DNA of 64,000 bases from Desulfovibrio subterraneus (GCF_013340285.1 NZ_BLVO01000001.1:1-64000), one strand, 5' to 3'. Positions 45,031-55,098 are shown, counted from the stretch's first letter. Notes: generated by a model from the letters alone, not told the origin. Translations and numbers: made by a program.

Positions 45031-46392
45031 CTAGTGACTCCCTCCGCCTTGCCCGTGTTCAGGTGCGGCAGTTGAACCTTCTTTCTGCTCCGGTCCGGAC
45101 AATCGGTTTTCTTGGCCGCTTCCCCGGTCATTTCCTCGGCCACGTCCTCGGTCGCTACCTTGGCCGTCGCCTTGGCCGCTAGCGGAACCAGGGCCTGAAC
45201 CATTGCCCAGCACCTCCGGTTCTTTGGCAGGAACGGGACGGGAATCGCCCAGTACGGTTTCCATTTCGCTGAAAAAGCGTTCGAGTATGGCATTGGAAAC
45301 CAGCAGGCCGTTCCTCGTGAGACTGAGATAGCCATTGCGGATGCGCACCAGCTGATTGCGATGCAGGGCGTGGATGAGCGATTTGTTGTCTCTGATGAAG
45401 TCGCGGCCGGTAAGCTCACGATACGCTTTCACGCGCAGCCCGCGCGTGGTGCGCAGGCGCAGCATCACCAGCTCCTGCACCCGTTCCATCAGGGTGAGCG
45501 TTTCGGCATCATGCCCTATGGTACCGGCGTCTACTGTGGCGGCGTATTCATCCAGCGCGCAAGGGTTGGTCCACCGCCTGCCCTGCAGGGTCGAAACGGC
45601 AGCAGGCCCCATGCCCAGATAGTCCGCCCCTTCCCAGTAGCCCATGTTATGACGGCACTGAAAACCCATGCGGGCAAAGTTGGAAATTTCGTACTGCAGG
45701 TACCCCTGCGATTCCAGATAATCCGCGCCGTAGATGAACATCTTTCCCTGCTCGCCGTCATCCGGCAGGGTCAGTCTGCCTTTCTGTACGGCGAGTTCCA
45801 GCGGGGTACCCTCTTCAATGGTCAGGCCGTAGCAGGAAAGGTGGTCAGGACCGAGCCGGACAATGGCGCGCAGGTCTTCCAGCCACAGCTTGAGCCGCTG
45901 ATCCGGCAGCCCCCAGATGAAATCAAGATTGATGTTGGCAAAGCCCATGGTACGGGCAAGCTCGAAGGTGCGGATGGCATCGCGCACCGAATGCGGACGT
46001 CCCAGCTGACGCAGCGAGGCCGGATTCATGCTCTGAAAGCCCATGCTCAGGCGGTTCACGCCCGCATCCAGCAGGGTCTTCATGTAATCCATGTTGGCGA
46101 CGGATTCGGGGTTTGCCTCAAGGCTCACCTCGGCCGTGCGGTCCACGGCAAAAGCCTTGCGGATACGGTCCATGACAACCGCCACGGCACGGGCAGGCAG
46201 CATGGATGGTGTGCCGCCGCCGAAGAACACCGTTTCCACCGGCACGTTACCGAGCCTGTCCCCCCACAATGCCACTTCACGCAGCAGGGCATCCACATAG
46301 CGCTGCATGGCATCGCCCTGCGGCACTTCGGAATGAAACGCGCAGTACCCGCACTTGCTGCGGCAGAAGGGAACATGAATATATACGAGCAT
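45031..46392 (-). CDS. hemW: HemW-like radical SAM protein with low-complexity tail
   Basis: Radical SAM protein of the HemN/HemW group, thought to insert heme rather than oxidise coproporphyrinogen. It starts MLVYIHVPFCRSKCGYCAFH, with the cluster motif C-x3-C-x2-C at 10-17. VFFGGGTPSMLP, LEANPES and RLSMGFQSM follow, then the HemN C-terminal domain. The ATG at 46392 is chosen because the family begins there. The last ~75 residues are an unusual Gly/Asp/Arg/Ser tail (GQGDGQGSDRGRGRGNDRGS) produced by a 12-bp DNA repeat. Co-transcribed with the hybrid kinase. Confidence 0.88.
   Translation of the reverse strand: MLVYIHVPFCRSKCGYCAFHSEVPQGDAMQRYVDALLREVALWGDRLGNVPVETVFFGGGTPSMLPARAVAVVMDRIRKAFAVDRTAEVSLEANPESVANMDYMKTLLDAGVNRLSMGFQSMNPASLRQLGRPHSVRDAIRTFELARTMGFANINLDFIWGLPDQRLKLWLEDLRAIVRLGPDHLSCYGLTIEEGTPLELAVQKGRLTLPDDGEQGKMFIYGADYLESQGYLQYEISNFARMGFQCRHNMGYWEGADYLGMGPAAVSTLQGRRWTNPCALDEYAATVDAGTIGHDAETLTLMERVQELVMLRLRTTRGLRVKAYRELTGRDFIRDNKSLIHALHRNQLVRIRNGYLSLTRNGLLVSNAILERFFSEMETVLGDSRPVPAKEPEVLGNGSGPGSASGQGDGQGSDRGRGRGNDRGSGQENRLSGPEQKEGSTAAPEHGQGGGSH
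45111..45182. repeat. 12-bp in-frame tandem repeat in the hemW tail
   Basis: Six units of the type CTTGGCCGTCGC, CTCGGTCGCTAC, CTCGGCCACGTC lie end to end on the plus strand. On the coding strand they give four-residue units such as GQGD, GQGS, DRGR, GRGN and DRGS. Confidence 0.85.
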
Positions 46393-46780
46393 GGCGTCGA
46401 CATTAGAAGGCCGCGGCCTGAGCGTCAAGCAAGGGCAGGCGCCCACCGGCACCATTTATGGCATGCATCGGCAAGTGCCGCATGCGCCGGGTACGGCACT
46501 CCGGCAACATTATCGTCACCTGTGCCGCCACCTGTGCCGCATTGCGCCATAACGCCTCTGGCTTAGAGCCATCTTTTGTAGTAGAAGGATGAAGGCCGTA
46601 TCATATTGTTCGGGCAGAGCTTCTCTTCAGACAACGCCACTTGGCGGCAATGTCTCTTGGCGGGCAGTTCCTTTTGACGAGCGCTTCGCCTTGCGGACAG
46701 CACTTCTTTTCGGGCAGAAGCCGCTGGCCAACCCGGCGGCAGTATTTCTTCATACGACAGCACGCGACAGGAACACCACC
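46393..46780. other. divergent region hemW / glycosyltransferase, repeat-rich
   Basis: No gene. Holds an exact 12-bp duplication (CACCTGTGCCGC twice, 46516-46539) and the degenerate ~17-bp array at 46611-46727. Confidence 0.6.
46611..46727. repeat. degenerate 16/17-bp tandem array, about seven units
   Basis: Units begin CGGGCAG or a variant and end in a pyrimidine-rich CTT stretch: CGGGCAGAGCTTCTCTT, CGGGCAGTTCCTTTTGA, CGGACAGCACTTCTTTT, CGGGCAGAAGCCGCTGG, with weaker units between. It ends 54 bp before the glycosyltransferase ATG. Confidence 0.6.
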
Positions 46781-48445
46781 ATGCACGATTCCGTCTTTTC
46801 CTTCTATCTCCGCAATCACCGCGTCAACGGATACACGGAACCGGGGCTGGCCATGTTCTACGGCGAACAACTGCTCAAGGGACTCGAAGCCCTGCCGCCG
46901 GAAACAGGCCAGAAACGCATTGCGCTGGCAGCCGGATTGCTGCGGCAGGCCCTGCTGCTCAATCCCTTTGACAAGGTCTTACGCGGTGTCGTGAACCAGC
47001 TTGCCAATCCGGCCCCCGCCTCTGAAATTTATACGGCATGGCTCGGTGCCTGCAACAAGGTGCTGGACGGCACGAACGACGTGTTCGTGGGCGAAGCACT
47101 CGAGCAGGCCGAAGAATGGAAGCGGGACGAGACCCTGCTTCGCAATACGGCCCTCAATCACGAATCCCTCTGTCTGCGTCATGCGTGTCTGGTCAAGCTG
47201 TGGGAACTCGGCAATCTGCCCTATTTCACAGATGCCGCCTGCGCCATCGCATCCTCCGAGGCAGGCCCGCTCATCAGCGGATTTTACGCCTTTGCGGCAC
47301 TTGCCGCAGGTGAACCTGCCCTGTGCGAAGGGCTGCTTTCCCGTGCGCTCATCAATCCGCTCACCCTGAATCTGAAGGCGGAACGTGCCGCATCCGCAGG
47401 AGATACGGTCACTGCGCGCAGCCTGCTGCTCCGCTCGCTTGACGCCCTGCCCGTGCAGACCCATCTGCTGCTGCGCCTGCATGAACTGCAAGCCGCCCCG
47501 CAGCCCGCATCGCTGGATGCCCTTGCATCCGACAAGCGGGTCAGCGTTCTGTTCTACACATGGAACAAACTCGATGTGACCATGGATACCCTGCGCAGCC
47601 TGCTGGAATCCGACATCGGCAACGCGCACATCGCCCTGCTCAACAACGGCTCCACAGCCTTCACGCAGGACGACTTTGCCGCAGCGGTTGCCGGCGTGGC
47701 CCAGGGCAGAGAGGTGGAGGTTGTCCAGCTGCCCGTGAACATAGGTGCACCCGCCGCCCGCAACTGGCTGTGGCAGATGGAATCATCGCGCGCATCAGAC
47801 TATACCGCATTTCTTGATGACGACGTGTATCTGCCGAAGAACTGGCTGCGCTGCTTCCTGCAGGATGCCGCCGAATTTCCCGAAGCAACAGTCATAGGCC
47901 CGCGTGTGGTGAACCCCGGTACCATTCCCACCATCCAGTACGTTGCCCGCTTCTTTTCACAGACGGCGAACAACATGATCAGGTTCACCAACAACGCCCC
48001 GCTGTTCATGGACATGCAGCAATACACATACCGGCGGCCATGCCTCTCCGTCATGGGCTGCTGCCATCTGTTCAACCGCAGTGCCTGCGAAAGCCTGAAC
48101 GTGCCGGGCTTTGACGTGCGCTTCACCCCTTCTCAGGTGGATGATCTGGAACACGACATTCAGGTGTGGCTTTCCGGCGGAACCGTGCTATACGACGGAC
48201 GCGTCTGCGTGGTGCACCGGCAGGATGCCGGACGGGCCGCCCCGCGCACCGAAGCAGGCTGGGGCCATGTGTGGGGCAACCACATGAAGATGGAAATGAA
48301 AATATCCGGTGAAAGCCTTGCGCAGGTAGACAGACAGGTGCAGGCGCTGGACGATGCTTTTTTCAGACAATGCGTGCATGAGGCGCTGCCCGAACTTACG
48401 CCGCGCACCAAGACCTTTTTCGCCCAGTGCGGGCTGCTCGGCTAG
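46781..48445 (+). CDS. family 2-like glycosyltransferase with helical N-terminal domain
   Basis: A 554-residue soluble protein. The first ~265 residues are alpha-helical with Ala/Leu-rich repeats that resemble a TPR-type solenoid. From about 270 comes a GT-A fold: RVSVLFYTWNKLDVTMDTLRSLLES, ALLNNGST, NIGAPAARNWLW and the metal-binding FLDDDVYLPKNW, then MGCCHLFNRSACE. A GT2-type transfer to a glycan or a protein is likely, but the substrate is unknown. The ATG at 46781 follows AGGAA by eight bases; the longer frame runs through the upstream repeat array. Confidence 0.85.
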   Translation: MHDSVFSFYLRNHRVNGYTEPGLAMFYGEQLLKGLEALPPETGQKRIALAAGLLRQALLLNPFDKVLRGVVNQLANPAPASEIYTAWLGACNKVLDGTNDVFVGEALEQAEEWKRDETLLRNTALNHESLCLRHACLVKLWELGNLPYFTDAACAIASSEAGPLISGFYAFAALAAGEPALCEGLLSRALINPLTLNLKAERAASAGDTVTARSLLLRSLDALPVQTHLLLRLHELQAAPQPASLDALASDKRVSVLFYTWNKLDVTMDTLRSLLESDIGNAHIALLNNGSTAFTQDDFAAAVAGVAQGREVEVVQLPVNIGAPAARNWLWQMESSRASDYTAFLDDDVYLPKNWLRCFLQDAAEFPEATVIGPRVVNPGTIPTIQYVARFFSQTANNMIRFTNNAPLFMDMQQYTYRRPCLSVMGCCHLFNRSACESLNVPGFDVRFTPSQVDDLEHDIQVWLSGGTVLYDGRVCVVHRQDAGRAAPRTEAGWGHVWGNHMKMEMKISGESLAQVDRQVQALDDAFFRQCVHEALPELTPRTKTFFAQCGLLG

Positions 48446-48466
48446 CGGATTCCTTCATTAAAGACA

Positions 48467-48496
48467 AAAGGCCGACGCCCCTGCGCGCCGGCCTTT
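48467..48496. terminator. terminator between the glycosyltransferase and chemoreceptor genes
   Basis: Stem AAAGGCCGACGC / GCGCGCCGGCCTTT with one mismatch, T-run on the plus strand; serves convergent genes. Confidence 0.8.
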
Positions 48497-48516
48497 TTCA
48501 GTTCGGAACCCCCTCA

Positions 48517-50163
48517 TCAGTTCCGCAACTGGTGCATCAATTTGTTCAAATTCTCTGCCATGCTCGCCAGACGGCGCACTGTTCCGCCGGACTGATTCAT
48601 ACCTTCGGCGGTGCTGTCGGCCACGCGGTTCACTTCTTCCACGGCTCGGGCAATCTGGGTTGTGGCAACGGCCTGCTGCTGCGTGGCGGCAGCAATGGCC
48701 CGCACCCGCTCGGCCGATTCCTCGGCAAACTCCAGAATCGCAGACAGCGCCTCGCCGGAGCGGGAAGAGAGCTGTGTTGCCGATTCCACGGCTTGCATCG
48801 CCTCGTCCATGCCGTGTATATTGCGATTGGAAGAAGCCTGTATGGCGGCAATGCGTTCTTCCACTTCGCGGGTGGCCTGCATGGTCTTTTCCGCCAGCTT
48901 GCGCACCTCGTCCGCCACCACGGCGAACCCGCGTCCGGCGTCACCTGCCCGCGCAGCCTCGATTGCGGCATTCAGCGCGAGCAGGTTGGTCTGATCGGCA
49001 ATCTCGTTGATCACCGTTATGACATCACCTACGGCACGGGCATCCGTCCCCAGGGCATGCATGTCCTGTCGTAGGCGAGACGCGATATCGTGGACCGCGT
49101 TCATGGATGAACTGGCCTGACGAACCACGTCCGCGCCGTTGCGCGCCCGTTCGGAAGTGCCCTGTGTCGCCTCGGAGGCATCTCCCGCACTACGCGTAAT
49201 TTCGCCCACTGATGCATTCATCTGCGTTACCGCTGCAGCGGTTTCCGCCAGCCTGTCACGCTGTACGGAGGCACCCTTGGTCACCTGTGCAACCTGAGAA
49301 GAAAGATCTGCAGAAGCCTTGGCAAGGTCGTCGGCAACGCCTCTGGCATCAGTCGCCACCAAAAGAATCCTGTCCAGAAGAATGCGTACACGCTCGGCGC
49401 TGACGTCGGCCTCGGCCTTGGCAGCCCGCGCTTCTTCTGCCAGAGCACGTGCTTCGCGCTCGCTGGCGTTGGCTGCGTCCATCCGTTCCACGATACAGCG
49501 CACCATTTCAGCCACGTCCCTGCCGAGCAGAGCAAATTCACCCTGCAAACCTTCCGGCGGACGCGTAGCAAGCCGCCCTGCGGCAATACCCGAAGAATAG
49601 CCCTGCAACGAGCGCATGGAGCGGGTGATATCCCGTATGACAAACAGCGTGAACAGCGCGGTCAGCAGGGCCAGCGCCACTTCCGTACCGGCAATGAGCA
49701 TGTTTATACGCATGCTGGTGGCATGGTACTCTTTAACCGCCGTGGCCCGGAATTCGGTCACCTGCGGTTCCAGCGCACGCCCTGCCTGAATAAGCGCATC
49801 AGACTCCTGCCTTGTCTGCGCATCCAGCGCAAGGAACGCAGCCTGATAGTCGTCTATCTTGCGCAGCAGCGCATCGCCCGCCCTTCTGTGACCGGGAAAA
49901 ATTTCGCACAGGCCGTTAACATTTGCACGGGCATCCTCAAGGTGTTTGGCCACCTGACTGATGTATTTATCGCCCCCGCGCAGGACGTAGTTCTTCTCCT
50001 GCCGTCGGGCCTGCAGCACATCAAGATGTGCCTGGGAGGCCATTTCCTCCATCCGTACAAGCCGGCCTTTTGCCAGCTCGCCATACCATCCCGCACAAAA
50101 AATTCCCAGGTATCCGGCCAGACACACAGCAAGCAGCAGATACAACTTTCGTTTCATCGTCAT
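48517..50163 (-). CDS. methyl-accepting chemotaxis protein
   Basis: A 548-residue chemoreceptor. Two transmembrane segments (about 6-27 and 155-177) flank a helical periplasmic sensor of about 125 residues. HAMP follows, then a cytoplasmic signalling domain with the hairpin tip [43 protein letters not shown], described by its [19 protein letters not shown] core. No C-terminal CheR-binding pentapeptide. GGAGGG lies eight bases before the ATG. The ligand is unknown. Confidence 0.92.
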   Translation of the reverse strand: MTMKRKLYLLLAVCLAGYLGIFCAGWYGELAKGRLVRMEEMASQAHLDVLQARRQEKNYVLRGGDKYISQVAKHLEDARANVNGLCEIFPGHRRAGDALLRKIDDYQAAFLALDAQTRQESDALIQAGRALEPQVTEFRATAVKEYHATSMRINMLIAGTEVALALLTALFTLFVIRDITRSMRSLQGYSSGIAAGRLATRPPEGLQGEFALLGRDVAEMVRCIVERMDAANASEREARALAEEARAAKAEADVSAERVRILLDRILLVATDARGVADDLAKASADLSSQVAQVTKGASVQRDRLAETAAAVTQMNASVGEITRSAGDASEATQGTSERARNGADVVRQASSSMNAVHDIASRLRQDMHALGTDARAVGDVITVINEIADQTNLLALNAAIEAARAGDAGRGFAVVADEVRKLAEKTMQATREVEERIAAIQASSNRNIHGMDEAMQAVESATQLSSRSGEALSAILEFAEESAERVRAIAAATQQQAVATTQIARAVEEVNRVADSTAEGMNQSGGTVRRLASMAENLNKLMHQLRN

Positions 50164-50282
50164 GGTAGTGGCCCTCCCTCAAGTACAGACCCGCCACTAC
50201 CAAAGCACACATCGTGCCGGAATCTTACAACACAGAGGACATCCCTCAACAGTCTGAAACAACTTGATTTAACAGCCTAAAC

Positions 50283-50325
50283 AACGAACAGGCCGCCCTG
50301 CTTGCAGCGGGGCGGCCTGTTCGTT
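50283..50325 (-). terminator. long hairpin after the GGDEF-EAL gene
   Basis: Perfect 16-bp stem AACGAACAGGCCGCCC / GGGCGGCCTGTTCGTT with an 11-base loop, 35 bp past the stop at 50360. The T tract that follows is short (GTTT). Confidence 0.75.
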
Positions 50326-50359
50326 TGCTTTACGGTTCGTTAAGTTTACGAACGGGGTT

Positions 50360-52513
50360 TCACCAGCCGTTCGTCTTGCGCACGTAGATCTCAAAGTCGT
50401 CGGCAGGCACCGGACGGGAATAGAAGAAGCCCTGCACTTCAGGGCAACCGTATTCGCGCAGGCGGTCAAGCTGCTCCTGCGTTTCCACCCCTTCAGCCAC
50501 AACCTGCAGAGACAGGTTCTTGGCCATGCTGATAACGGTGGAAACTATGTTGGCATCGTTCTCATCGTTGAGAATGTCTTCCACAAAAGAGCGGTCAATC
50601 TTCAGCGTGTTGATATGGAAGGTCTTGAGATAATACAGGGATGAGTGGCCGGTGCCGAAATCGTCGATGGCGGTCAGAATGCCTCTTCCCGCCAGCCGCT
50701 CAAGCAGGGATACGGTCTGACCGAGATCACTCATCATGGTGGATTCGGTGATTTCCAGTTCCAGCAGCTCCGGGTCTATGCCGGACTCATCCAGCGCGTT
50801 GAAGACCATATCCACGAGATTTGCGCGGAACTGGTGCGCGGAAATATTAACGGAAACGCGCAGTCCGTCCATGCCTGCACTATGCCAGATACGGGTCTGC
50901 CTGCAGGCTTCGCGCAGCACGCGCTCGCCAAGCTGCACGATAAGGCCGGTTTCTTCCGCTACGGGAATAAACTCGCCGGGATTACCCACAGTGCCGTCTG
51001 CCTTGTGCCAGCGTACCAGAGCTTCCATACCCACAACCCGGCCGGTTCTGATATCCACGCGGGGCTGGTAGTAGGGAATAAATTCGTTGTTCTCAAGCCC
51101 CTTGCGGATATCCTTTTCTATGGCAAGACGCTTGGTAACCTGTTCCACCATGGCAATATCAAACCGCTGCCAGCTCGACCGTTCACGGGCTTTCGCACGG
51201 TACATGGCGATGTCGGCGTTCTTGATCAGGGTATCGGGGTCCGCGCCGTCCTTGGGATAACAGGTCACCCCTATGCTGGTGCTCAGGTACAGCTCATGCT
51301 CACTTATCATGAAAGGATTGCGGAAGGCATTGAGCACGGTTTCCGCCCAGTGCCCCGCCTCTGTCTCGTCCATGATGTGAGGCAGCAGTACCACATATTC
51401 GTCACCACCGAGACGGGCGACCATACCGCGTTCTCCCGTAAGAGCGAGCAGGCGCTCGGCAGTCTCGGTAAGCAGCCTGTCGCCCACCTTGTGGCCAAGG
51501 CTGTCGTTGACGGTCTTGAAATTGTCGAGATCGAGGAAAAGGACGGCGAACTGCAGATTGGTTTCTGCATACCGTGCTATCAGTGCGGCTATTTCCTGCT
51601 TGATCTTGAGGCGGTTGGGCAGTCCGGTCAGTTCGTCATGATGCGCCTGATAGGTTATCTGGGCTTCCTTGCGTTTCAGTTCGGTAATGTCGTGGAAGGT
51701 GCCGACCTCGCCGGAGCGCGCCCCGTCCCGGTCGAAAAAGAAGCTCTTGTAGAGAACAAAATTATGCAGGGACCCGTCCGGCGCGGAAAGCTCCATCAGG
51801 CAGTTGGTCAGCATACCGTCCTGACTGTTGATCTCCGACATCCGGCAGGCGACCTCATCCGGCAGCAGCCGGTGGGAGGACTGGCCTACCACATCTTCCT
51901 GCCGCACGCCCAGCATGTCGCTGAACACCTTGTTGCAGCCGAGGTAGAGGCCGTTGAGATCCTTGTAGAAAATGGGATTGGGGATGGATTCAATAAGCGT
52001 TTCGAGGAACTGGTTCTTCTCCTGCAGCAGGGCCTGCACTTCCAGCAGACGGGCATTGGCGTTGCGCAGTTCGCTGGTGCGCATGGAAACTTCCTGCTCA
52101 AGCCTGTCCTGATAGCGGTTGCGCTCTTCAAGCAGGCGGGCACGCTCCAGCGCCTTGCCCACGGCGTGCTCAAGCACCAGCATATCCGTAATGGGCTTGG
52201 TAACAAAATCCCACGCGCCTATGCGCAGGGCTTCCACCGCTTCTTCAAGCACCCCCACACCGGAAACCACGATAACGGGAACGGCAGGGGCCTCTACCTT
52301 CATGCGACGGACAACTTCCATGCCGTCCATAACGGGCATGCGCAGGTCCACCAGCACAAGGTCGGGCTGCCTGGCGCGAAATACTTCCAGACCAAGCGCT
52401 CCGTTTTCAGCCTGACATACCTCAAATCCGCTATCTTCCAGATAGGCAACGATATTCTCGCGAACCGTCAGGTCGTCATCAATCGTCAAGATTAGTGCGG
52501 GAGCGTCCTGCAT
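50360..52513 (-). CDS. REC-PAS-GGDEF-EAL cyclic-di-GMP protein
   Basis: A 717-residue cytoplasmic protein. The receiver (about 6-120) has TIDDDLTVREN and VLVDLRMPVMDG. A coiled-coil and PAS (about 165-285) follow, then GGDEF with LGGDEYVVLLP (about 372) and EAL with GMEALVRWH, EITEST, DDFGTGHSSLYYL and KIDRSFV. The GGDEY variant of the signature is usually compatible with cyclase activity and the EAL residues look complete, so both synthesis and breakdown of c-di-GMP are possible. No kinase is adjacent. Confidence 0.93.
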   Translation of the reverse strand: MQDAPALILTIDDDLTVRENIVAYLEDSGFEVCQAENGALGLEVFRARQPDLVLVDLRMPVMDGMEVVRRMKVEAPAVPVIVVSGVGVLEEAVEALRIGAWDFVTKPITDMLVLEHAVGKALERARLLEERNRYQDRLEQEVSMRTSELRNANARLLEVQALLQEKNQFLETLIESIPNPIFYKDLNGLYLGCNKVFSDMLGVRQEDVVGQSSHRLLPDEVACRMSEINSQDGMLTNCLMELSAPDGSLHNFVLYKSFFFDRDGARSGEVGTFHDITELKRKEAQITYQAHHDELTGLPNRLKIKQEIAALIARYAETNLQFAVLFLDLDNFKTVNDSLGHKVGDRLLTETAERLLALTGERGMVARLGGDEYVVLLPHIMDETEAGHWAETVLNAFRNPFMISEHELYLSTSIGVTCYPKDGADPDTLIKNADIAMYRAKARERSSWQRFDIAMVEQVTKRLAIEKDIRKGLENNEFIPYYQPRVDIRTGRVVGMEALVRWHKADGTVGNPGEFIPVAEETGLIVQLGERVLREACRQTRIWHSAGMDGLRVSVNISAHQFRANLVDMVFNALDESGIDPELLELEITESTMMSDLGQTVSLLERLAGRGILTAIDDFGTGHSSLYYLKTFHINTLKIDRSFVEDILNDENDANIVSTVISMAKNLSLQVVAEGVETQEQLDRLREYGCPEVQGFFYSRPVPADDFEIYVRKTNGW

Positions 52514-52632
52514 GTATGTCCTATCCCTTTATTTGACCAATCATACCGGCTAATCCAACCGTCACAAAGCATGCCAAGAGATCAACGTTTTTGCCAGTAA
52601 AATATTGGAATTCCCTTTCAAGACTTCTGGAC

Positions 52633-52662
52633 GTGACCCTGCATGCCGATATATGCTACAAT
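52633..52662 (+). promoter_or_regulatory. promoter of the DUF47-PiT pair
   Basis: GTGACC (52633-52638), 18-base spacer, TACAAT (52657-52662; five of six). It lies 60 bp upstream of the DUF47 gene. Confidence 0.55.
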
Positions 52663-52722
52663 TCCCGATCCCCGTAAGATGTCAACGATAATCCATCACC
52701 ACAACACAATCAGGATAGAGTC

Positions 52723-53373
52723 ATGGCATTCGGCATTCTCAAGAAGCAGCTCGGCTTACAGAAGCAACTGGATGAATTTCTCAACCAGGTCAGCGAAGCG
52801 TCGCTGCTGCTTCGTCAGGGCGTGGATCTGTATCTTTCCGAACGTGAAGAAGCGTTTGATGAAAAGCTTGAACAGATCACTCATATTGAACATCGCGGCG
52901 ATGAAATGCGACGCGACATCGAAAAGAAGCTTTACATCAAAACGCTCATCCCCGAATCGCGCGGCGACGTGCTGCAGCTTCTGGAGCGCCTTGATACCCT
53001 GCTCGACAGCTGCAAGGCCATGCTCTGGCAGTTCAAGATAGAACTTCCCGATTTTCCGGAAGAAGCCCATGGAGAACTGCGCGACCTGACCTCGCACTCC
53101 GCGGAATCGGTCGAGGCCATCGTACGCTCCACGCGCGCGTTTTTGCGCACCAGTCCGGAATTCGCCGACCACATCCACAAGGTATCCTACTGGGAAACGG
53201 AGTCGGACAAGGTTTCCACCCGCATGCTGATGGCCATATTCCGCCGCGACGACCTGAGCCTGTGCCACAAAGCACAGCTCAAGGATTTTGTCCGCCGCAT
53301 TTCCAAGATTGCGGACAGGGCTGAGGACGTGGCAGACCGTCTGAGCATCTACGCCATCAAACGCATGTTGTAA
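52723..53373 (+). CDS. DUF47/PhoU-like phosphate transport accessory protein
   Basis: A 216-residue all-helical PhoU-related protein (MAFGILKKQLGLQKQLDEF at the start; EEAFDEKLEQITHIEHRGDEMRRDI as the metal-ligand helix, described by its HIEHRGDE core). The family is routinely paired with PiT transporters and is thought to regulate them. It stops 12 bp before the PiT gene, so they are translated together. Confidence 0.92.
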   Translation: MAFGILKKQLGLQKQLDEFLNQVSEASLLLRQGVDLYLSEREEAFDEKLEQITHIEHRGDEMRRDIEKKLYIKTLIPESRGDVLQLLERLDTLLDSCKAMLWQFKIELPDFPEEAHGELRDLTSHSAESVEAIVRSTRAFLRTSPEFADHIHKVSYWETESDKVSTRMLMAIFRRDDLSLCHKAQLKDFVRRISKIADRAEDVADRLSIYAIKRML

Positions 53374-53385
53374 CGGAAGCCCGAC

Positions 53386-54867
53386 ATGCTGCCCATTTTT
53401 CTCTCCAGCGGCCTGTTTCTGGGCTGGTCTCTCGGCGCAAATGACGCTTCGAACGTCTTCGGCACCGCCGTTGCGTCGCGCATGGTCAAGTTCAAAACCG
53501 CCGCTATCATCTGCTCTGTCTTCGTCATCATCGGCGCAGTGTTCGGCGGTGCCGGGGCCTCGCACACGCTGGGCAAACTGGGGGCGGTAAATGCGCTGGC
53601 CGGGGCCTTCATGGTTGCCCTTTCCGCTGCGCTCACGGTGTATCTCATGACCGTGGCCCGCTATCCGGTGTCCACCTCGCAGGCCATAGTCGGTGCCATC
53701 ATAGGCTGGAACCTGTTCACCGGCGCCATAACCGATCCCTCGTCACTCACCAAGATCATGATGACGTGGGTGGCCTGCCCTCTGCTTTCCGCCCTTTTTG
53801 CCGTGAGCATGTACATTCCCATAGCCTATGCCATCAAACGGCTGCCCCTGCACATCCTCACGCTGGATACCATGACGCGCTGGGGACTCATCCTTGCCGG
53901 GGCCTTCGGATCGTATGCGCTGGGTGCCAACAACATTGCAAACGTCATGGGTGTGTTTGTGCCTGTTGCGCCCTTTCATGACATAACGCTGTTCAAGACC
54001 ATCACCTTTTCCCCCGAACAACAGCTGTTCTTTCTGGGGGGCCTTGCCATCGCTGTGGGCGTGTTCACCTACTCCAGACAGGTGATGATGACCGTGGGCG
54101 AGGGCATTGTGCGGTTAAGCCCCGTTGCGGCCTTTATCGTGGTTACGGCCCACTCGCTGGTGTTGTTTGTCTTCTCCTCGCAGGAGCTTTCTGACACCCT
54201 GCACAGCCTCGGCCTGCCCCGCATTCCCCTTGTGCCGGTTTCCAGCTCGCAGGCAATAGTGGGCGCGGTCATCGGCGTGGGCCTGCTCAAGGGCGGGGGC
54301 GGCATCCGCTGGCGCACGCTTGGCGGCATTGCCTCAAGCTGGGTCACCACCCCCATACTCGCCACGGTGCTCTGCTTCGTTTCACTGTTCTTTCTGCAAA
54401 ACGTGTTCAACCAGCAGACCTACCGGCCTGTTGAATATGAACTGACCCCCATGGTGTGGGACCGCATAACCACCCTGCCGGGGGCGAGCGAAGCCACCCA
54501 CGAAGCGCTGGATGACATGTGGATAGAGCGCTACCCCAACGCCAAGGCGTTCAGAACCGCTCTGGAGCAACGGCTTGGCCAAAACTCTCCGCTGGTTCCG
54601 CTCATCATGGACTACGCCGAGCTCGATTCCTTCCGCGTCACGGCAAAAGGCGTGAACAATGTGGACCACACCTATCTGACCGAAGAAGAAATGGACGCTG
54701 TGGAGTCTCTTGTCGGCCAGGCATTCACCCATCGCTGGAGCTTTGTGGAAGTGCTCGAAGAATATTCGGCCGCATGGCGCAAAAAGCCTGATGATCCCGA
54801 GTTCAACAAAGAGCGTCAGCGCAAGCTCAAGTATCTTTTTGATATACTGCGAAGCGGCTCTGAATAG
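53386..54867 (+). CDS. pit: PiT-family inorganic phosphate transporter
   Basis: Low-affinity phosphate symporter in the inner membrane. The 493-residue protein has the two inverted-repeat signatures of the family (LGANDASNVFGTAVASRMV near 20-38 and ALGANNIANVMGVFVP near 180-195). PVSTSQAIVGAIIG and PVSSSQAIVGAVIG lie in the two halves. After about residue 350 it carries a soluble C-terminal domain of roughly 140 residues, an extension seen in some PiT proteins. A terminator follows at 54907-54942. Confidence 0.94.
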   Translation: MLPIFLSSGLFLGWSLGANDASNVFGTAVASRMVKFKTAAIICSVFVIIGAVFGGAGASHTLGKLGAVNALAGAFMVALSAALTVYLMTVARYPVSTSQAIVGAIIGWNLFTGAITDPSSLTKIMMTWVACPLLSALFAVSMYIPIAYAIKRLPLHILTLDTMTRWGLILAGAFGSYALGANNIANVMGVFVPVAPFHDITLFKTITFSPEQQLFFLGGLAIAVGVFTYSRQVMMTVGEGIVRLSPVAAFIVVTAHSLVLFVFSSQELSDTLHSLGLPRIPLVPVSSSQAIVGAVIGVGLLKGGGGIRWRTLGGIASSWVTTPILATVLCFVSLFFLQNVFNQQTYRPVEYELTPMVWDRITTLPGASEATHEALDDMWIERYPNAKAFRTALEQRLGQNSPLVPLIMDYAELDSFRVTAKGVNNVDHTYLTEEEMDAVESLVGQAFTHRWSFVEVLEEYSAAWRKKPDDPEFNKERQRKLKYLFDILRSGSE

Positions 54868-54906
54868 ACGCTGTCGGCAATCTGCAGCCAGCTTGCAAAA
54901 CCATAC

Positions 54907-54942
54907 AGGGTCGGACAGGAATTATTCCTTCCGGCCCTTTTC
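54907..54942 (+). terminator. terminator after the PiT gene
   Basis: Imperfect 14-bp stem AGGGTCGGACAGGAA / TTCCTTCCGGCCCT then TTTT. Confidence 0.75.
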
Positions 54943-55068
54943 ATATTCCCGACCCCCTCTCCGCCCGCATGGCGAGGGCCGGACCTGGCAAACGGAGCGC
55001 CGCATCATTCGTGCGGGCAATAGGCCCGTCTTTGTGCGCATACATTTCCATCTTTCTTCAACTGAGCG

Positions 55069-55098
55069 TTGAATATAGCAACCGCTGTGTGCTATGCT
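55069..55098 (+). promoter_or_regulatory. putative promoter of the thioredoxin-reductase-like gene
   Basis: TTGAAT (55069-55074), 18-base spacer, TATGCT (55093-55098); four of six matches at each box. It lies 66 bp before the ATG. Confidence 0.4.

Noticed and set aside
46563-46763. 66-codon minus-strand frame upstream of the glycosyltransferase
   Set aside because: It is a translation of the degenerate 17-bp repeat and lacks a ribosome site.
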